A stretch of DNA of 50,494 nt, taken from Streptomyces sp. SID14436 (lineage in GTDB: Bacteria > Actinomycetota > Actinomycetes > Streptomycetales > Streptomycetaceae). The notes beneath the pieces are model-generated. The model made no database searches, was not told the DNA's origin, and saw only the letters and a program-made list of their open reading frames with translations. The position numbers and the translations under genes are program-made. The stretch is taken from positions 1 through 50,494 of the forward strand of contig NZ_JAAGMD010000675.1 of the NCBI RefSeq assembly GCF_010548465.1, read 5' to 3'. Numbering within the stretch: the first letter of the stretch is position 1; every line of letters begins with the position of its first letter. Positions 1 to 7,670 of the stretch are shown here, piece after piece.

Positions 1-37
1 GGACTGCGGGACTGCGGGACTGCGGGACTGCGGGACC
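1..37. repeat. 8-bp tandem repeat at the window edge
   Basis: Four perfect copies of GGACTGCG are followed by a degenerate fifth, directly at the left edge, so the true array may be longer. It lies upstream of holB in non-coding sequence. Confidence 0.8.
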
Positions 38-125
38 GTGCAGGCACCGGTGTGCGCCCCGAGGGCGGGCGGATGCGGGCGGATCGGGCGGATGACGTGG
101 CGGGACGGAAGGACGGCGTGACCCC

Positions 126-1331
126 ATGACCGTGTGGGACGACCTCGTCGGGCAGCAGCGGGTGAGCGAGCAGCTCGACGCCGCCGCCCGGGACGCCGAC
201 GCGCTCGTCACCGCCGCCGCGGCCGACGCACCTCCGCCCGACGCGTCGAAGATGACGCACGCCTGGCTGTTCACCGGCCCGCCCGGCGCGGGCCGCAACC
301 AGGCGGCCCGGGCCTTCGCCGCCGCCCTGCAGTGCGTCAGCCCCGACCGCGCGCTCGGCGGCTCCCCGGGCTGCGGCTTCTGCGACGGCTGCCACACCGC
401 CCTCATCGGCACCCACGCCGACGTGAGCACGGTCGCCGCCGTCGGCGCGGAGATCCTGGTGAAGGACATGCGCGACACCGTCCGGAAGTCCTTCACCGCC
501 CCGGCGAACGGCCGCTGGCAGATCATCCTCGTCGAGGACGCCGAGCGGCTGAACGAGAAGTCCGCCAACGCGGTGCTGAAGGCGGTCGAGGAACCCGCCC
601 CCCGCACCGTCTGGCTGCTGTGCGCCCCCTCGGTCGAGGACGTCCTGCCGACGATCCGCTCCCGCTGCCGCCACCTCAACCTGACGACCCCGTCCGTGGA
701 CGCCGTCGCCGACATGCTCGTCCGCCGCGAGGGCGTCGAACCGGAGGTCGCCGCCGCGGCGGCCCGCGCCACCCAGGGCCACGTCGACCGGGCCCGCCGC
801 CTGGCCACCGACCCGGCGGCCCGCGCCCGCCGCGCCGCCGTACTGAAGCTGCCGCTGCGCGTGGAGGACGTCGGCGGCGCGCTCAAGGCCGCCCAGGAAC
901 TCGTCGACGCCGCTGCGGAGGACGCCAAGCAGCTCGCCGAGGAGACGGACACCAAGGAGACGGACGAGCTGAAGGCGGCGCTCGGCGCGGCCCAGGGCGG
1001 CCGGCTCCCGCGCGGCACGGCCGGCGTGGTCAAGGAACTGGAGGACATGCAGAAGCGCCGCAGGACGCGGACGCAGCGCGACAGCCTCGACCTGGCCCTC
1101 GCCGACCTGACCAGCTTCTACCGCGACGTCCTCGCCCTGCAGCTCGGCTCGCGCGTCGCCATCGCCAACGCCGACAGCGAGGACGCGCTGCACCGCCTGG
1201 CACGCTCCAGCACACCCGAGTCCACACTCCGCCGCATCGAGGCGATCACCGCCTGCGGAGAGGCCCTGGACCGCAACGTGGCCCCGCTCCTGGCGGTGGA
1301 GGCGATGACCATGGCCCTCAGAGCCGGCTGA
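126..1331 (+). CDS. holB: DNA polymerase III subunit delta'
   Basis: This is the clamp-loader delta' subunit, which with gamma/tau and delta loads the sliding clamp in the cytoplasm. The 401-aa product opens with an AAA+ fold. The phosphate loop at residues 51-58 reads GPPGAGRN, without the usual GKT, as expected for a subunit that does not hydrolyse ATP. A zinc module is visible as Cys70, Cys83, Cys86 and Cys89. The SRC motif (arginine finger) lies at 179-181 in IRSRC. The ATG at 126 fits the usual N-terminus (WDDLVGQ). In Streptomyces this gene normally follows tmk, which would lie just outside the window. Length is normal for actinobacteria. Confidence 0.95.
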   Translation: MTVWDDLVGQQRVSEQLDAAARDADALVTAAAADAPPPDASKMTHAWLFTGPPGAGRNQAARAFAAALQCVSPDRALGGSPGCGFCDGCHTALIGTHADVSTVAAVGAEILVKDMRDTVRKSFTAPANGRWQIILVEDAERLNEKSANAVLKAVEEPAPRTVWLLCAPSVEDVLPTIRSRCRHLNLTTPSVDAVADMLVRREGVEPEVAAAAARATQGHVDRARRLATDPAARARRAAVLKLPLRVEDVGGALKAAQELVDAAAEDAKQLAEETDTKETDELKAALGAAQGGRLPRGTAGVVKELEDMQKRRRTRTQRDSLDLALADLTSFYRDVLALQLGSRVAIANADSEDALHRLARSSTPESTLRRIEAITACGEALDRNVAPLLAVEAMTMALRAG

Positions 1332-1465
1332 CGCACAGCCGCTCCCCCCGCCCGCCGCAGCCCGCCGTCCGTGGCTCCGCCGCCGGAGCGGCCGGCCGGT
1401 AACTCGTACGAGGCACGACGCGCACACGCGGCACTCAACCGGTCGCGCACGGTTACGCTCGCGAC

Positions 1466-3130
1466 ATGGACCCACGGCGCACCCCCCGCACGACCGGCAG
1501 GCCCCGCAGCTCCGACGGCCCCCGCAGCACCCGCAGGACCGGAAGGGCCGGCAGGGCCGGAAGGACCGGCAGAACCCGCACCGGAGCGGTCCTGCTCGCC
1601 GCCGTCGCGCTGCTGATGGCCGGCTGCTCGTCCGGGAGCACGACGAGCGCCGGGAGTACCGCCGCGGAGGAAGTGGCGAAGCTGGCCCCCCTGCCGCGCA
1701 CCATCCCCGCCACGCTCACCTCGTACTACGCGCAGAAGCCGGCCTGGCGCGACTGCGGTGTCCCCGCCTTCCAGTGCGCCACCCTCAAGGCCCCCCTCGA
1801 CTACGCCGAACCGACGGCCGGTGACGTGCGTCTCGCTGTCGCCCGCAAGAAGGCCACCGGGCCGGGCAAGCGGCTCGGCTCCCTGCTGGTGAACCCCGGT
1901 GGCCCGGGCGGCTCGGCGATCGGCTACCTCCAGGCGTACGCGGGCATCGGCTACCCGGCCGAGGTCCGCGCCCGCTACGACATGGTCGCCGTCGACCCCC
2001 GCGGCGTCGCCCGCAGCGAACCCGTCGAATGCCTGGACGGGCCCGGCATGGACGCGTACACGCAGACGGACCTGACCCCCGACGACGAGAAGGAGACCCG
2101 GGCACTCGTCACGGCGTACAAGAAGTTCGCCGAGGGCTGCGGGGCGGACGCGCCGAAGCTGCTGCGTCACGTGTCCACGCTGGAAGCGGCCCGGGACATG
2201 GACATCGTCCGGGCCGCGCTGGGCGACCAGAAGCTCAACTACGTCGGCGCCTCGTACGGGACGTTCCTCGGCGCCGCCTACGCCGGGCTCTACCCGCACC
2301 GGACGGGCCGGCTGGTCCTGGACGGCGCGATGGACCCCTCCCTGCCGGCGCGGCAGCTGAACATGGAGCAGACGGCCGGCTTCGACACGGCCTTCACCGC
2401 CTTCGCCGAGGACTGCGTACGGCAGAGCGACTGCCCCCTCGGCGACAAGGGCACCAGCCCCCAGCAGGTCGGCAAGAACCTCAAGGCGTTCTTCGACCGG
2501 CTGGACGCGACTCCTCTGCCCACCGGCGACGCCGACGGCCGCAAGCTCACCGAGTCGCTGGCCACCACCGGGGTGATCGCCGCCATGTACGACGAGGGTG
2601 CCTGGCAGCAACTGCGCGAGTCACTGACCTCGGCCATGAAGGAGAACGACGGCGCCGGACTCCTCTTCCTGTCCGACAGCTACTACGAGCGCGACGCCGA
2701 CGGCCGCTACTCCAACCTGATGTTCGCCAACGCGGCCGTCAACTGCCTCGACCTGCCGCCCGCCTTCGAGACCCCCGAGCAGGTGCGCGAGGCCCTGCCC
2801 GACTTCGAGAAGGCGTCCCCTGTCTTCGGCGAGGGCCTCGCCTGGGCCGCCCTGAACTGCGCGCACTGGCCCGTGGCGCCCACCGGACAGCCCCAGCGCA
2901 TCGAGGCCCAGGGCGCCGCCCCGATCGTCGTCGTCGGCACCACCCGCGACCCTGCCACCCCGTACCGCTGGTCCGAGGCCCTGGCCGCCCAGCTCGACAC
3001 CGCCCGCCTCCTCACCTACGACGGCGACGGCCACACCGCCTACGGCCGGGGCAGCGCCTGCATCGACGCCGCGATCAACGCCCACCTCGTCGAGGGCACC
3101 CCGCCGGCCGACGGCAAGCGCTGCCGGTAG
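1466..3130 (+). CDS. Secreted alpha/beta-hydrolase lipoprotein (tripeptidyl aminopeptidase-like)
   Basis: A 554-aa secreted hydrolase of the Streptomyces SlpD/SlpE-type tripeptidyl aminopeptidase family, expected to trim peptides outside the cell. The N-terminus has an unusually long, Arg/Gly/Thr-repetitive basic stretch (residues 20-40), a hydrophobic segment and a lipobox ending LMAGC with Cys54. The oxyanion loop NPGGPGGS is at about 143-150. The nucleophile is Ser263 in GASYGTFLG. The acid (GTTRDPATPY) and His (GDGHTAYG) regions come near the C-terminus. The repetitive N-terminus comes from GC-rich short repeats, so the true start could be further in. It is followed directly by a strong terminator. 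The exact substrate cannot be told from sequence. Confidence 0.88.
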   Translation: MDPRRTPRTTGRPRSSDGPRSTRRTGRAGRAGRTGRTRTGAVLLAAVALLMAGCSSGSTTSAGSTAAEEVAKLAPLPRTIPATLTSYYAQKPAWRDCGVPAFQCATLKAPLDYAEPTAGDVRLAVARKKATGPGKRLGSLLVNPGGPGGSAIGYLQAYAGIGYPAEVRARYDMVAVDPRGVARSEPVECLDGPGMDAYTQTDLTPDDEKETRALVTAYKKFAEGCGADAPKLLRHVSTLEAARDMDIVRAALGDQKLNYVGASYGTFLGAAYAGLYPHRTGRLVLDGAMDPSLPARQLNMEQTAGFDTAFTAFAEDCVRQSDCPLGDKGTSPQQVGKNLKAFFDRLDATPLPTGDADGRKLTESLATTGVIAAMYDEGAWQQLRESLTSAMKENDGAGLLFLSDSYYERDADGRYSNLMFANAAVNCLDLPPAFETPEQVREALPDFEKASPVFGEGLAWAALNCAHWPVAPTGQPQRIEAQGAAPIVVVGTTRDPATPYRWSEALAAQLDTARLLTYDGDGHTAYGRGSACIDAAINAHLVEGTPPADGKRCR

Positions 3131-3142
3131 CCCTCCCCGACC

Positions 3143-3175
3143 CCCTGGGGACGGGCCTGACCCCCGTCCCCAGGG
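3143..3175 (+). terminator. Rho-independent-type hairpin after the hydrolase gene
   Basis: A perfect 13-bp stem (CCCTGGGGACGGG with CCCGTCCCCAGGG) closes a 7-nt loop, 12 bp after the hydrolase stop codon. There is no clear U-tract, which is usual in Streptomyces. Confidence 0.75.
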
Positions 3176-3247
3176 CGTGTGCGAAGCACCCCTCGGAACT
3201 GTGTAGACTTACCGTCGTTGTCGATCGCACCATGGTGCCGACAGCAC

Positions 3248-3321
3248 GCCGCCTTAGCTCAGATGGCCAGAGCAACGCACTCGTAATGCGTAGGTCTCGG
3301 GTTCGAATCCCGAAGGCGGCT
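3248..3321 (+). tRNA. tRNA-Thr (anticodon CGT)
   Basis: Acceptor stem GCCGCCT pairs with AGGCGGC. The anticodon stem ACGCA/TGCGT closes the loop CTCGTAA with anticodon CGT, reading ACG codons. The T arm carries GGTTCGAATCC. CCA is not encoded. The 3' part, from the anticodon stem on, is also the left attachment site of the integrated element, so the element restores the functional 3' end. Discriminator base is T. Confidence 0.97.
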
Positions 3322-3322
3322 C
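3279..3322 (+). other. attL: left attachment site of the AICE
   Basis: A 44-bp sequence that starts in the anticodon stem and runs to the 3' end of tRNA-Thr plus one base. It is repeated without mismatch in the same orientation at 16159-16202. Integration in the 3' half of a tRNA gene is standard for tyrosine recombinases of actinomycete elements. Confidence 0.95.
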
Positions 3323-3327
3323 GGTCA

Positions 3328-3360
3328 AACCCCAGGTCACCTACTCCGTGACCTGGGGTT
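3328..3360. terminator. Element-borne bidirectional terminator (tRNA/int)
   Basis: A perfect 13-bp stem (AACCCCAGGTCAC with GTGACCTGGGGTT) and 7-nt loop sits 6 bp after tRNA-Thr and 8 bp after the int stop codon on the other strand. It could end both transcripts. Its core resembles the hairpin that follows attR at 16207-16240. Confidence 0.8.
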
Positions 3361-3367
3361 CTTGCTT

Positions 3368-4753
3368 CTACCGGATGCGGCGACGGCGCCGGGCGCGCTC
3401 CGCGCGGGTGTCCGGGGTCTCAGTTTTGGTCTCAGTGGCGGTCCTCGGACGGGGCATGAACGTGTCCCCCATGCGACGCATCGCGTCCTTGGACAGGTGG
3501 GATCTCCCCTTCACGTACCGCCGGGTCTGACTGATCTGGGTGTGCCGCAGGATCTCCATGATCGTGGGCATGTCCACCCCGAGTTCGTTCAGGATCGTCC
3601 CGGCAGTGTGGCGGCTCCCGTCGTACAGGCGACGGTCATCGATTCCCGCTTCCTCAAGCAGCTCCTTGAACTCCTCCCAGTCCTGTCGGGGGTCCAATGG
3701 CCGGCCGTCGGGCCGCGTGAAGACAAGATTGTGATCCTGCCACAGCTCCCCAGCCGCAGTGCGCATCTCGTCCTGCTGCGCCATGTGCTCCCGCAGGTAG
3801 GGGATGAACGGCGGCGGAATCGGCACGGCGTTCCGACTCTTCTTGGTTTTCGGGCGAGTGAAGACCAGGCCACCGCCCTGCCGTTCGGGGCAAGCGCGAG
3901 CGTGCCCGGTGCACCCCTTGGGACACGGCTTGGGGCACCCGCGCTTGTAACCCTTGTGCGCCCTGCATTCCGGCGGGCACGGCTCGAATCGGTGGAACTT
4001 ACCGCCACACGCGTGCGGGTCCTCACAGCCGTGCCGCCACGTGAGTCGCTGAAGCTGCCATTCGGGGTGGAACAGCTCGTTCTCCAGGTCCACATACGGC
4101 CACCGCAAGCCGAGTGTTTCGCCCTGCCGGAATCCCATACCGACCCCGATACACCACCGCATGAAAGTGGGCCGCTTGGCGGCGGCCTCCAGAAATGCCT
4201 TCGCTTCCTCGGTGGTGAACGGGTTCGCCTCGGTCTCGTCCACCGTCGGCGGGTCCACGAGGGTGGCGACGTTCTCGACGATGAGCCGCCGGCGGTGGGC
4301 AATCTTTAGGGCACGGGAAAGGATGCGGTGCACCTTGAGCACGTGAGATGGGGCGTGCCCCTCGTCCAGCATCGCCCGGTACATCCGCTCCAGGTGCTCC
4401 GGGGCCAACTTGTCGAGCCGGTGCTTGCCGACCCCGGGGATGATGTCGTTGCGCGTCTTGGACCAGTAGTCGTCAAGGGAACGCGGCTTCAGCTTCAGCG
4501 ACGCGATGTCGGTGAGGTACGTGGTCATCCACTGTTCTACGGTCGGCTTACGGCCTGCCTTGGGTGCGCGTCCTCGCTCCCGGAGCGCTTCCAGTTCGCG
4601 GACCTTTCGGCGCACCTCCGCCTCGGTGCGTGCTCTTCGGTGGCGCCGGTCCGGGCTGCCGTCGTCCTTGACGCCCATCGTCACGCGACCGTGCCACCAG
4701 CCGTCATTGCCCAGATAGATGGACGATTCCATGTTCGCCTTGCGAGGGCTCAT
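3368..4753 (-). CDS. int: Tyrosine site-specific integrase
   Basis: A 461-aa tyrosine recombinase catalysing integration into and excision from tRNA-Thr. Residues 1-60 form the arm-binding domain, about 70-155 the SAM-like core-binding domain, and the rest is catalytic. Arg209 (GFRQGE), Lys in the beta-hairpin near 302-305, Arg381-His382 (GSRHT), His404 (LRHTQI) and nucleophile Tyr413 (RRYVKG) are visible. The first His of box II is replaced (DGSRHT rather than HDLRHT), as in several actinomycete integrases. A Cys/His-rich insert at 243-290 (eight or more Cys) looks zinc-binding. The ATG at 4753 follows GGAGGA. It lies next to attL, downstream of xis. Confidence 0.96.
   Translation of the reverse strand: MSPRKANMESSIYLGNDGWWHGRVTMGVKDDGSPDRRHRRARTEAEVRRKVRELEALRERGRAPKAGRKPTVEQWMTTYLTDIASLKLKPRSLDDYWSKTRNDIIPGVGKHRLDKLAPEHLERMYRAMLDEGHAPSHVLKVHRILSRALKIAHRRRLIVENVATLVDPPTVDETEANPFTTEEAKAFLEAAAKRPTFMRWCIGVGMGFRQGETLGLRWPYVDLENELFHPEWQLQRLTWRHGCEDPHACGGKFHRFEPCPPECRAHKGYKRGCPKPCPKGCTGHARACPERQGGGLVFTRPKTKKSRNAVPIPPPFIPYLREHMAQQDEMRTAAGELWQDHNLVFTRPDGRPLDPRQDWEEFKELLEEAGIDDRRLYDGSRHTAGTILNELGVDMPTIMEILRHTQISQTRRYVKGRSHLSKDAMRRMGDTFMPRPRTATETKTETPDTRAERARRRRRIR
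3416..3435. promoter_or_regulatory. Candidate integrase arm-type sites, left arm
   Basis: Two GGTCTCAG words start 12 bp apart inside the 3' end of int, about 94 bp from the att core. A near-identical pair lies at 16023-16042 on the other side, and a GGTCTCGG word is inside the core itself. The role is inferred from position only. Confidence 0.4.
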
Positions 4754-4818
4754 GCATTCCTCCGTACGGGAGGCGGCCCCGGACGTCGGTCCGGGGCTGC
4801 CTCAGGGTGAAGGGTGGC

Positions 4819-5022
4819 TCAGTTGGGCAGCGGGGCGAGGTCGGCCACGTAGCTTTCGAGGTCCGTCCGCCGGATGCGGCGGCAGCGGCCCAACTTGATG
4901 TACTTCAGGGCTCCGTCGGCCATCAGCTCGTAAAGGGTCGAGCGGCCGATGGCGAGTGCTTCGGCGGCCTCTTCCGGCGTGTAGAGCAGCCGGTCCACAG
5001 GTGCGGCGATGACTGTGCTCAT
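4819..5022 (-). CDS. xis: Excisionase / helix-turn-helix DNA-binding protein
   Basis: A 67-aa MerR-like winged HTH protein of the excisionase family. The body reads YTPEEAAEALAIGRSTLYEL, then a wing KLGRCRRIRRTDLESYV that contacts DNA. It would steer Int towards excision and is placed directly upstream of int in the same direction with a 65-bp gap. The ATG at 5022 has a good ribosome binding site (GAGGAGA, 8 nt away). Length is normal. Confidence 0.93.
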   Translation of the reverse strand: MSTVIAAPVDRLLYTPEEAAEALAIGRSTLYELMADGALKYIKLGRCRRIRRTDLESYVADLAPLPN

Positions 5023-5074
5023 CCGGGATGTCTCCTCGGCGGGGTTATCTGGCGTCGGCCCTGCTCTCAGGAGT

Positions 5075-5279
5075 CCGCTACATCCGCTACAGCGCTACAT
5101 CGCAGGTCAGCGGGTGTCTTTTTGTAGCGGACGGGTGGCGTGTAGCGGCTACGCACGCGCTACGAGGTAGCGGGCGTAGCCGCTACACGCTTCGGTGCCG
5201 CTACAACTCCAGAGGGTCTGAGCTGGGCTGTAGCGGCGTAGCGGATGTAGCGGGGTCCTGGGGAGGCGGGCAGTAGCGG
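5075..5279. repeat. Iteron-like cluster of GTAGCGG / CCGCTAC words (candidate replication origin)
   Basis: Inverted and direct copies of a 7-8 bp word crowd this stretch. CCGCTAC-type copies start at 5075, 5084, 5092 (GCGCTAC), 5157 (GCGCTACG), 5180 and 5198. GTAGCGG-type copies lie at 5124, 5142, 5167, 5230, 5238, 5247 and 5273. The palindromes GTAGCGGCTAC (5142-5152) and GTAGCCGCTAC (5176-5186) combine both. Several are spaced 8-9 bp. The cluster fills the xis-DUF3631 gap and runs into the 3' end of the DUF3631 gene. A role as origin bound by the adjacent replication protein is inference. Confidence 0.6.
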
Positions 5280-6361
5280 GCCCACGCGTCGGTGAGGTCG
5301 GCGGCGTGGAATCCCTTCAGGACCCCGCCGGCGGTGCGGATGTTGCGGGAGCGGATCGGCTCGTTGTCGGCCGTCATGTACTCCCCGAGCATCCGGGACA
5401 GCCGGCGGTTGTCGAGCGGCTTGCCGTTGAGGTCGGCCCAGGGGGCGTCGTCCAGGGCGTTGAGCCGGTCGATGATGGCGATGGTGGGCAGCCGGTCGAT
5501 GCCGATGAGCACGTGATCGCGCAGGTCCGTGAGCAGCCGGATGCCGAGACTGTGCTTGTCGGTGTACTGCGCGGCCTTGACCAGGGTCACGCACGCCTCC
5601 CGAGCCCGGCCGGGCCAGGCGCCCCCAACCGCGTCGGCGACGGCGAGCAGCGGTTCCCACACGTCCGCTGGCCGGTCGGTGACCCCGTCCGGCATCTCCG
5701 GCCACGCCCCGGTAACCCGCGCGCGAGCGCCCTCAGCCCACTGCGCGAGTCGGTCGCGGAGCTTGCGCCCCTCGGCTTCGTGGATACGGGCCCGGAACGG
5801 TTCGACCTTCTCGTTCCTGGCCCGGCGGCGCATGCGGATGACCACGGATCGGGTCAGGATCGTGTCCGGCAGCGAGCCGAGACCGGCGACCGCGACCGCG
5901 CAGTACGAGGGGAACGCTTGAACCGACTGGTTCCCCCCGTCGCCGATGCAACGATAGGTCACGCCGGAACGGCGATGACCGGCGTTGAGGAATCCGCGCA
6001 GTTCCTCGTTGTCCCCAGCTTTGGGACCGAAGACGGTGTCGATCTCGTCGAACAGGATCGTCGGCCGGCCGTCGGCCCCGGATACTGCACGGAACAGTGC
6101 GGCGGCGGACGCGTTGACGGCCACCATGGGGTGCGGCACGAGGGTTTCCACGATCTCCAGCGCACGGGACTTCCCGGACCCCGGCTCGGGGGACAGGAAA
6201 GCGAGCCGGGGGGTGGAGTCGAAGCAGTCGAGCAGGTGGGCGTGTGCGTCCCACAGGGCGACGGCGACGAACGCGGCCTCGGTGGGGAAGACGTTGAAGC
6301 GTCGGTGGAAGGCTTCCACCTCGTCCAGTAGCGCGGCTCCGTCGATCGGCGTGCGGTTCAT
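5201..6361 (-). CDS. DUF3631 domain ATPase, probable replication helicase
   Basis: A 386-aa P-loop protein with Walker A PEPGSGKS at 58-65 and Walker B TILFDEID at 101-108. The C-terminal half matches the DUF3631 layout (LLTDLRDHVLIG, PLDNRRLSRML). Such proteins accompany prim-pol proteins on actinomycete plasmids and AICEs and probably unwind DNA at the origin. The start overlaps the stop of the upstream gene by 4 bp (ATGA), so translation is coupled. The last residues (CPPPQDPATSATPLQP) are written in the iteron-like repeats, so the coding end and the candidate origin overlap. Confidence 0.85.
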   Translation of the reverse strand: MNRTPIDGAALLDEVEAFHRRFNVFPTEAAFVAVALWDAHAHLLDCFDSTPRLAFLSPEPGSGKSRALEIVETLVPHPMVAVNASAAALFRAVSGADGRPTILFDEIDTVFGPKAGDNEELRGFLNAGHRRSGVTYRCIGDGGNQSVQAFPSYCAVAVAGLGSLPDTILTRSVVIRMRRRARNEKVEPFRARIHEAEGRKLRDRLAQWAEGARARVTGAWPEMPDGVTDRPADVWEPLLAVADAVGGAWPGRAREACVTLVKAAQYTDKHSLGIRLLTDLRDHVLIGIDRLPTIAIIDRLNALDDAPWADLNGKPLDNRRLSRMLGEYMTADNEPIRSRNIRTAGGVLKGFHAADLTDAWARYCPPPQDPATSATPLQPSSDPLEL

Positions 6362-6783
6362 GCGGCGTTCCTCCAGTCCTGTGTGGCGGGGGTTCCGGTG
6401 CAGCCGGAGTGATGGGCGGCGTACTCGGTGGCCAGCTCAGCCACCGCCTCAGCCCCGCGCGCCCGGTCGGTGTGGCCGCAGGGGCAGGCGTAGGCGGCGG
6501 TGGGGGTGCCGCTGTGCCGGGTGGACCAGCGGGCTCCGTCCTTGTGGTGCCGGTAGACGGGCGGTGCGTAGACGCGGATGCCGGGCCGCTGCGGGGTTGG
6601 GTCGGCACTCGGGGGCGCTCCGTCGGCGGGGGACCGGTTCGAGCGAAGGACAGTGACGACGCCCTTGCGGGCGGCGCCTTTCGGTTCGCCCACGACCGGC
6701 CCGGTGCTGCTCGGTTCGGCGGCATGCGGGCCGGTGGCCGGGTGGGGTTGGCCTTCCAAGCGGGGGCGGGGTTCGGTGGTCAT
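6358..6783 (-). CDS. Small AICE replication-operon protein of unknown function
   Basis: A 141-aa protein with no family I can name with certainty. The first 65 residues are Pro/Gly/Ala-rich and likely disordered. The second half is compact, with Cys100, Cys102, His104, paired His (124-125) and Cys128 that could form a zinc site (YACPCGHTDRA...YAAHHSGC). It overlaps both neighbours by 4 bp (ATGA at each end), so it is translated together with prim-pol and the DUF3631 ATPase and probably serves replication. Confidence 0.75.
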   Translation of the reverse strand: MTTEPRPRLEGQPHPATGPHAAEPSSTGPVVGEPKGAARKGVVTVLRSNRSPADGAPPSADPTPQRPGIRVYAPPVYRHHKDGARWSTRHSGTPTAAYACPCGHTDRARGAEAVAELATEYAAHHSGCTGTPATQDWRNAA

Positions 6784-7670
6784 GCCGCCTCCCTCGGTCG
6801 GGCGGTGCGTGCGCTGCTGTCCAGGGCGCTGCGGATGGTGGTGCGGCACTCGGCTGCGGTGAGTCCCGCCGCCTCGCCTGCCGCTTGGAAGGCGTCCTCT
6901 GCCACCTGCCGGGGGAGGTCGCCCCATGCCACGAAACGGCCCACCTTGAAGGCGCTGCGGTTCAGCGTGCTGTTGCGCAGCCCTTCCGGTGCGGCGGCCA
7001 CGGCGGCGCATTCGGCGTCCAGCGCGGCCACGGCCACCCGGCTCCCGCTCACCGCAGGCAGCCGCAAGGGTCCCGCAGAACGCACGGGAGTCGGGTGGAG
7101 GATGCCGAGCAGCCATCCGGCAAGTGGAGCGGCCACAGCGTCGTTCAAGGCTTTGTACCGTCCGGCGGGGACGATGCTGCCCGCTGCGACGACGTAGCCG
7201 CCCGATGCGCGGGTGTCGACCGATGCGGCGATGGTCCCGGCGGTGTTGGGCAGCCGCACGCCGGGCGATGCGGTGAAGTACAGGTGCGTCCCGCTGCTCG
7301 CGGTCCGCACCCGGTAGGTGTCGGGGACGGTGTGCCCGGCGCGCTCGCAGAGCGCTCCAAAGGTCGTCGCGCCGTCAGGTGCGTCCGAATTGCCCTTGTG
7401 TCCTGGGGTGTCCAAGTCGATGACAACCAACCGGGACGGGCCGGTGGCGATGCCGACGTTGAACGGCGCCCGCGACCACGCGGCCCGGATACGGCCGGGG
7501 TCGGTGGTGGCGCGCTGCTCCCACTTGCGGTGCCCGCCGGCGCACGGCCCGGTGCGGGTGCAGGTCTTCTCCCCATGCAGGGCGGGCCGCTTGGTGCCCG
7601 GACGGAGCGGGAAGACGTGCCAGCCTCGCTCAGCGGCCGACAGGGCGGCGCGCATCAGGTTCTCGCTCAC
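6780..7670 (-). CDS. Bifunctional DNA primase/polymerase (prim-pol domain)
   Basis: A 296-aa archaeo-eukaryotic primase-like protein that would start and extend DNA at the element origin. Metal-binding Asp85/Asp87 lie in VVIDLDTPG. The SGTHLYF motif (His129) and the following SVDTRASGGYVV block are in the order expected for the prim-pol family. No helicase domain is fused; the helicase-like role falls to the DUF3631 gene two positions downstream. The GTG at 7670 overlaps the stop of the upstream methyltransferase (GTGA). Later Met codons would cut the fold. Confidence 0.9.
   Translation of the reverse strand: MSENLMRAALSAAERGWHVFPLRPGTKRPALHGEKTCTRTGPCAGGHRKWEQRATTDPGRIRAAWSRAPFNVGIATGPSRLVVIDLDTPGHKGNSDAPDGATTFGALCERAGHTVPDTYRVRTASSGTHLYFTASPGVRLPNTAGTIAASVDTRASGGYVVAAGSIVPAGRYKALNDAVAAPLAGWLLGILHPTPVRSAGPLRLPAVSGSRVAVAALDAECAAVAAAPEGLRNSTLNRSAFKVGRFVAWGDLPRQVAEDAFQAAGEAAGLTAAECRTTIRSALDSSARTARPREAA

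Noticed and set aside
1118..2611. Long minus-strand reading frame
   Set aside because: It is antisense to holB and the hydrolase and exists because high GC3 suppresses stops; amino acid pattern is not protein-like.
5028..5276. Small plus-strand ORF rich in Tyr-Arg motifs
   Set aside because: Its protein-like pattern is made by the iteron repeats; no ribosome site and antisense to the DUF3631 3' end.
5075..5279. CRISPR array
   Set aside because: Repeats are 7-8 bp, in both orientations and irregular, with no unique spacers; iterons fit better.
5306..6331. 341-codon plus-strand frame
   Set aside because: Antisense shadow of the DUF3631 gene, whose Walker motifs and start overlaps prove the minus strand.
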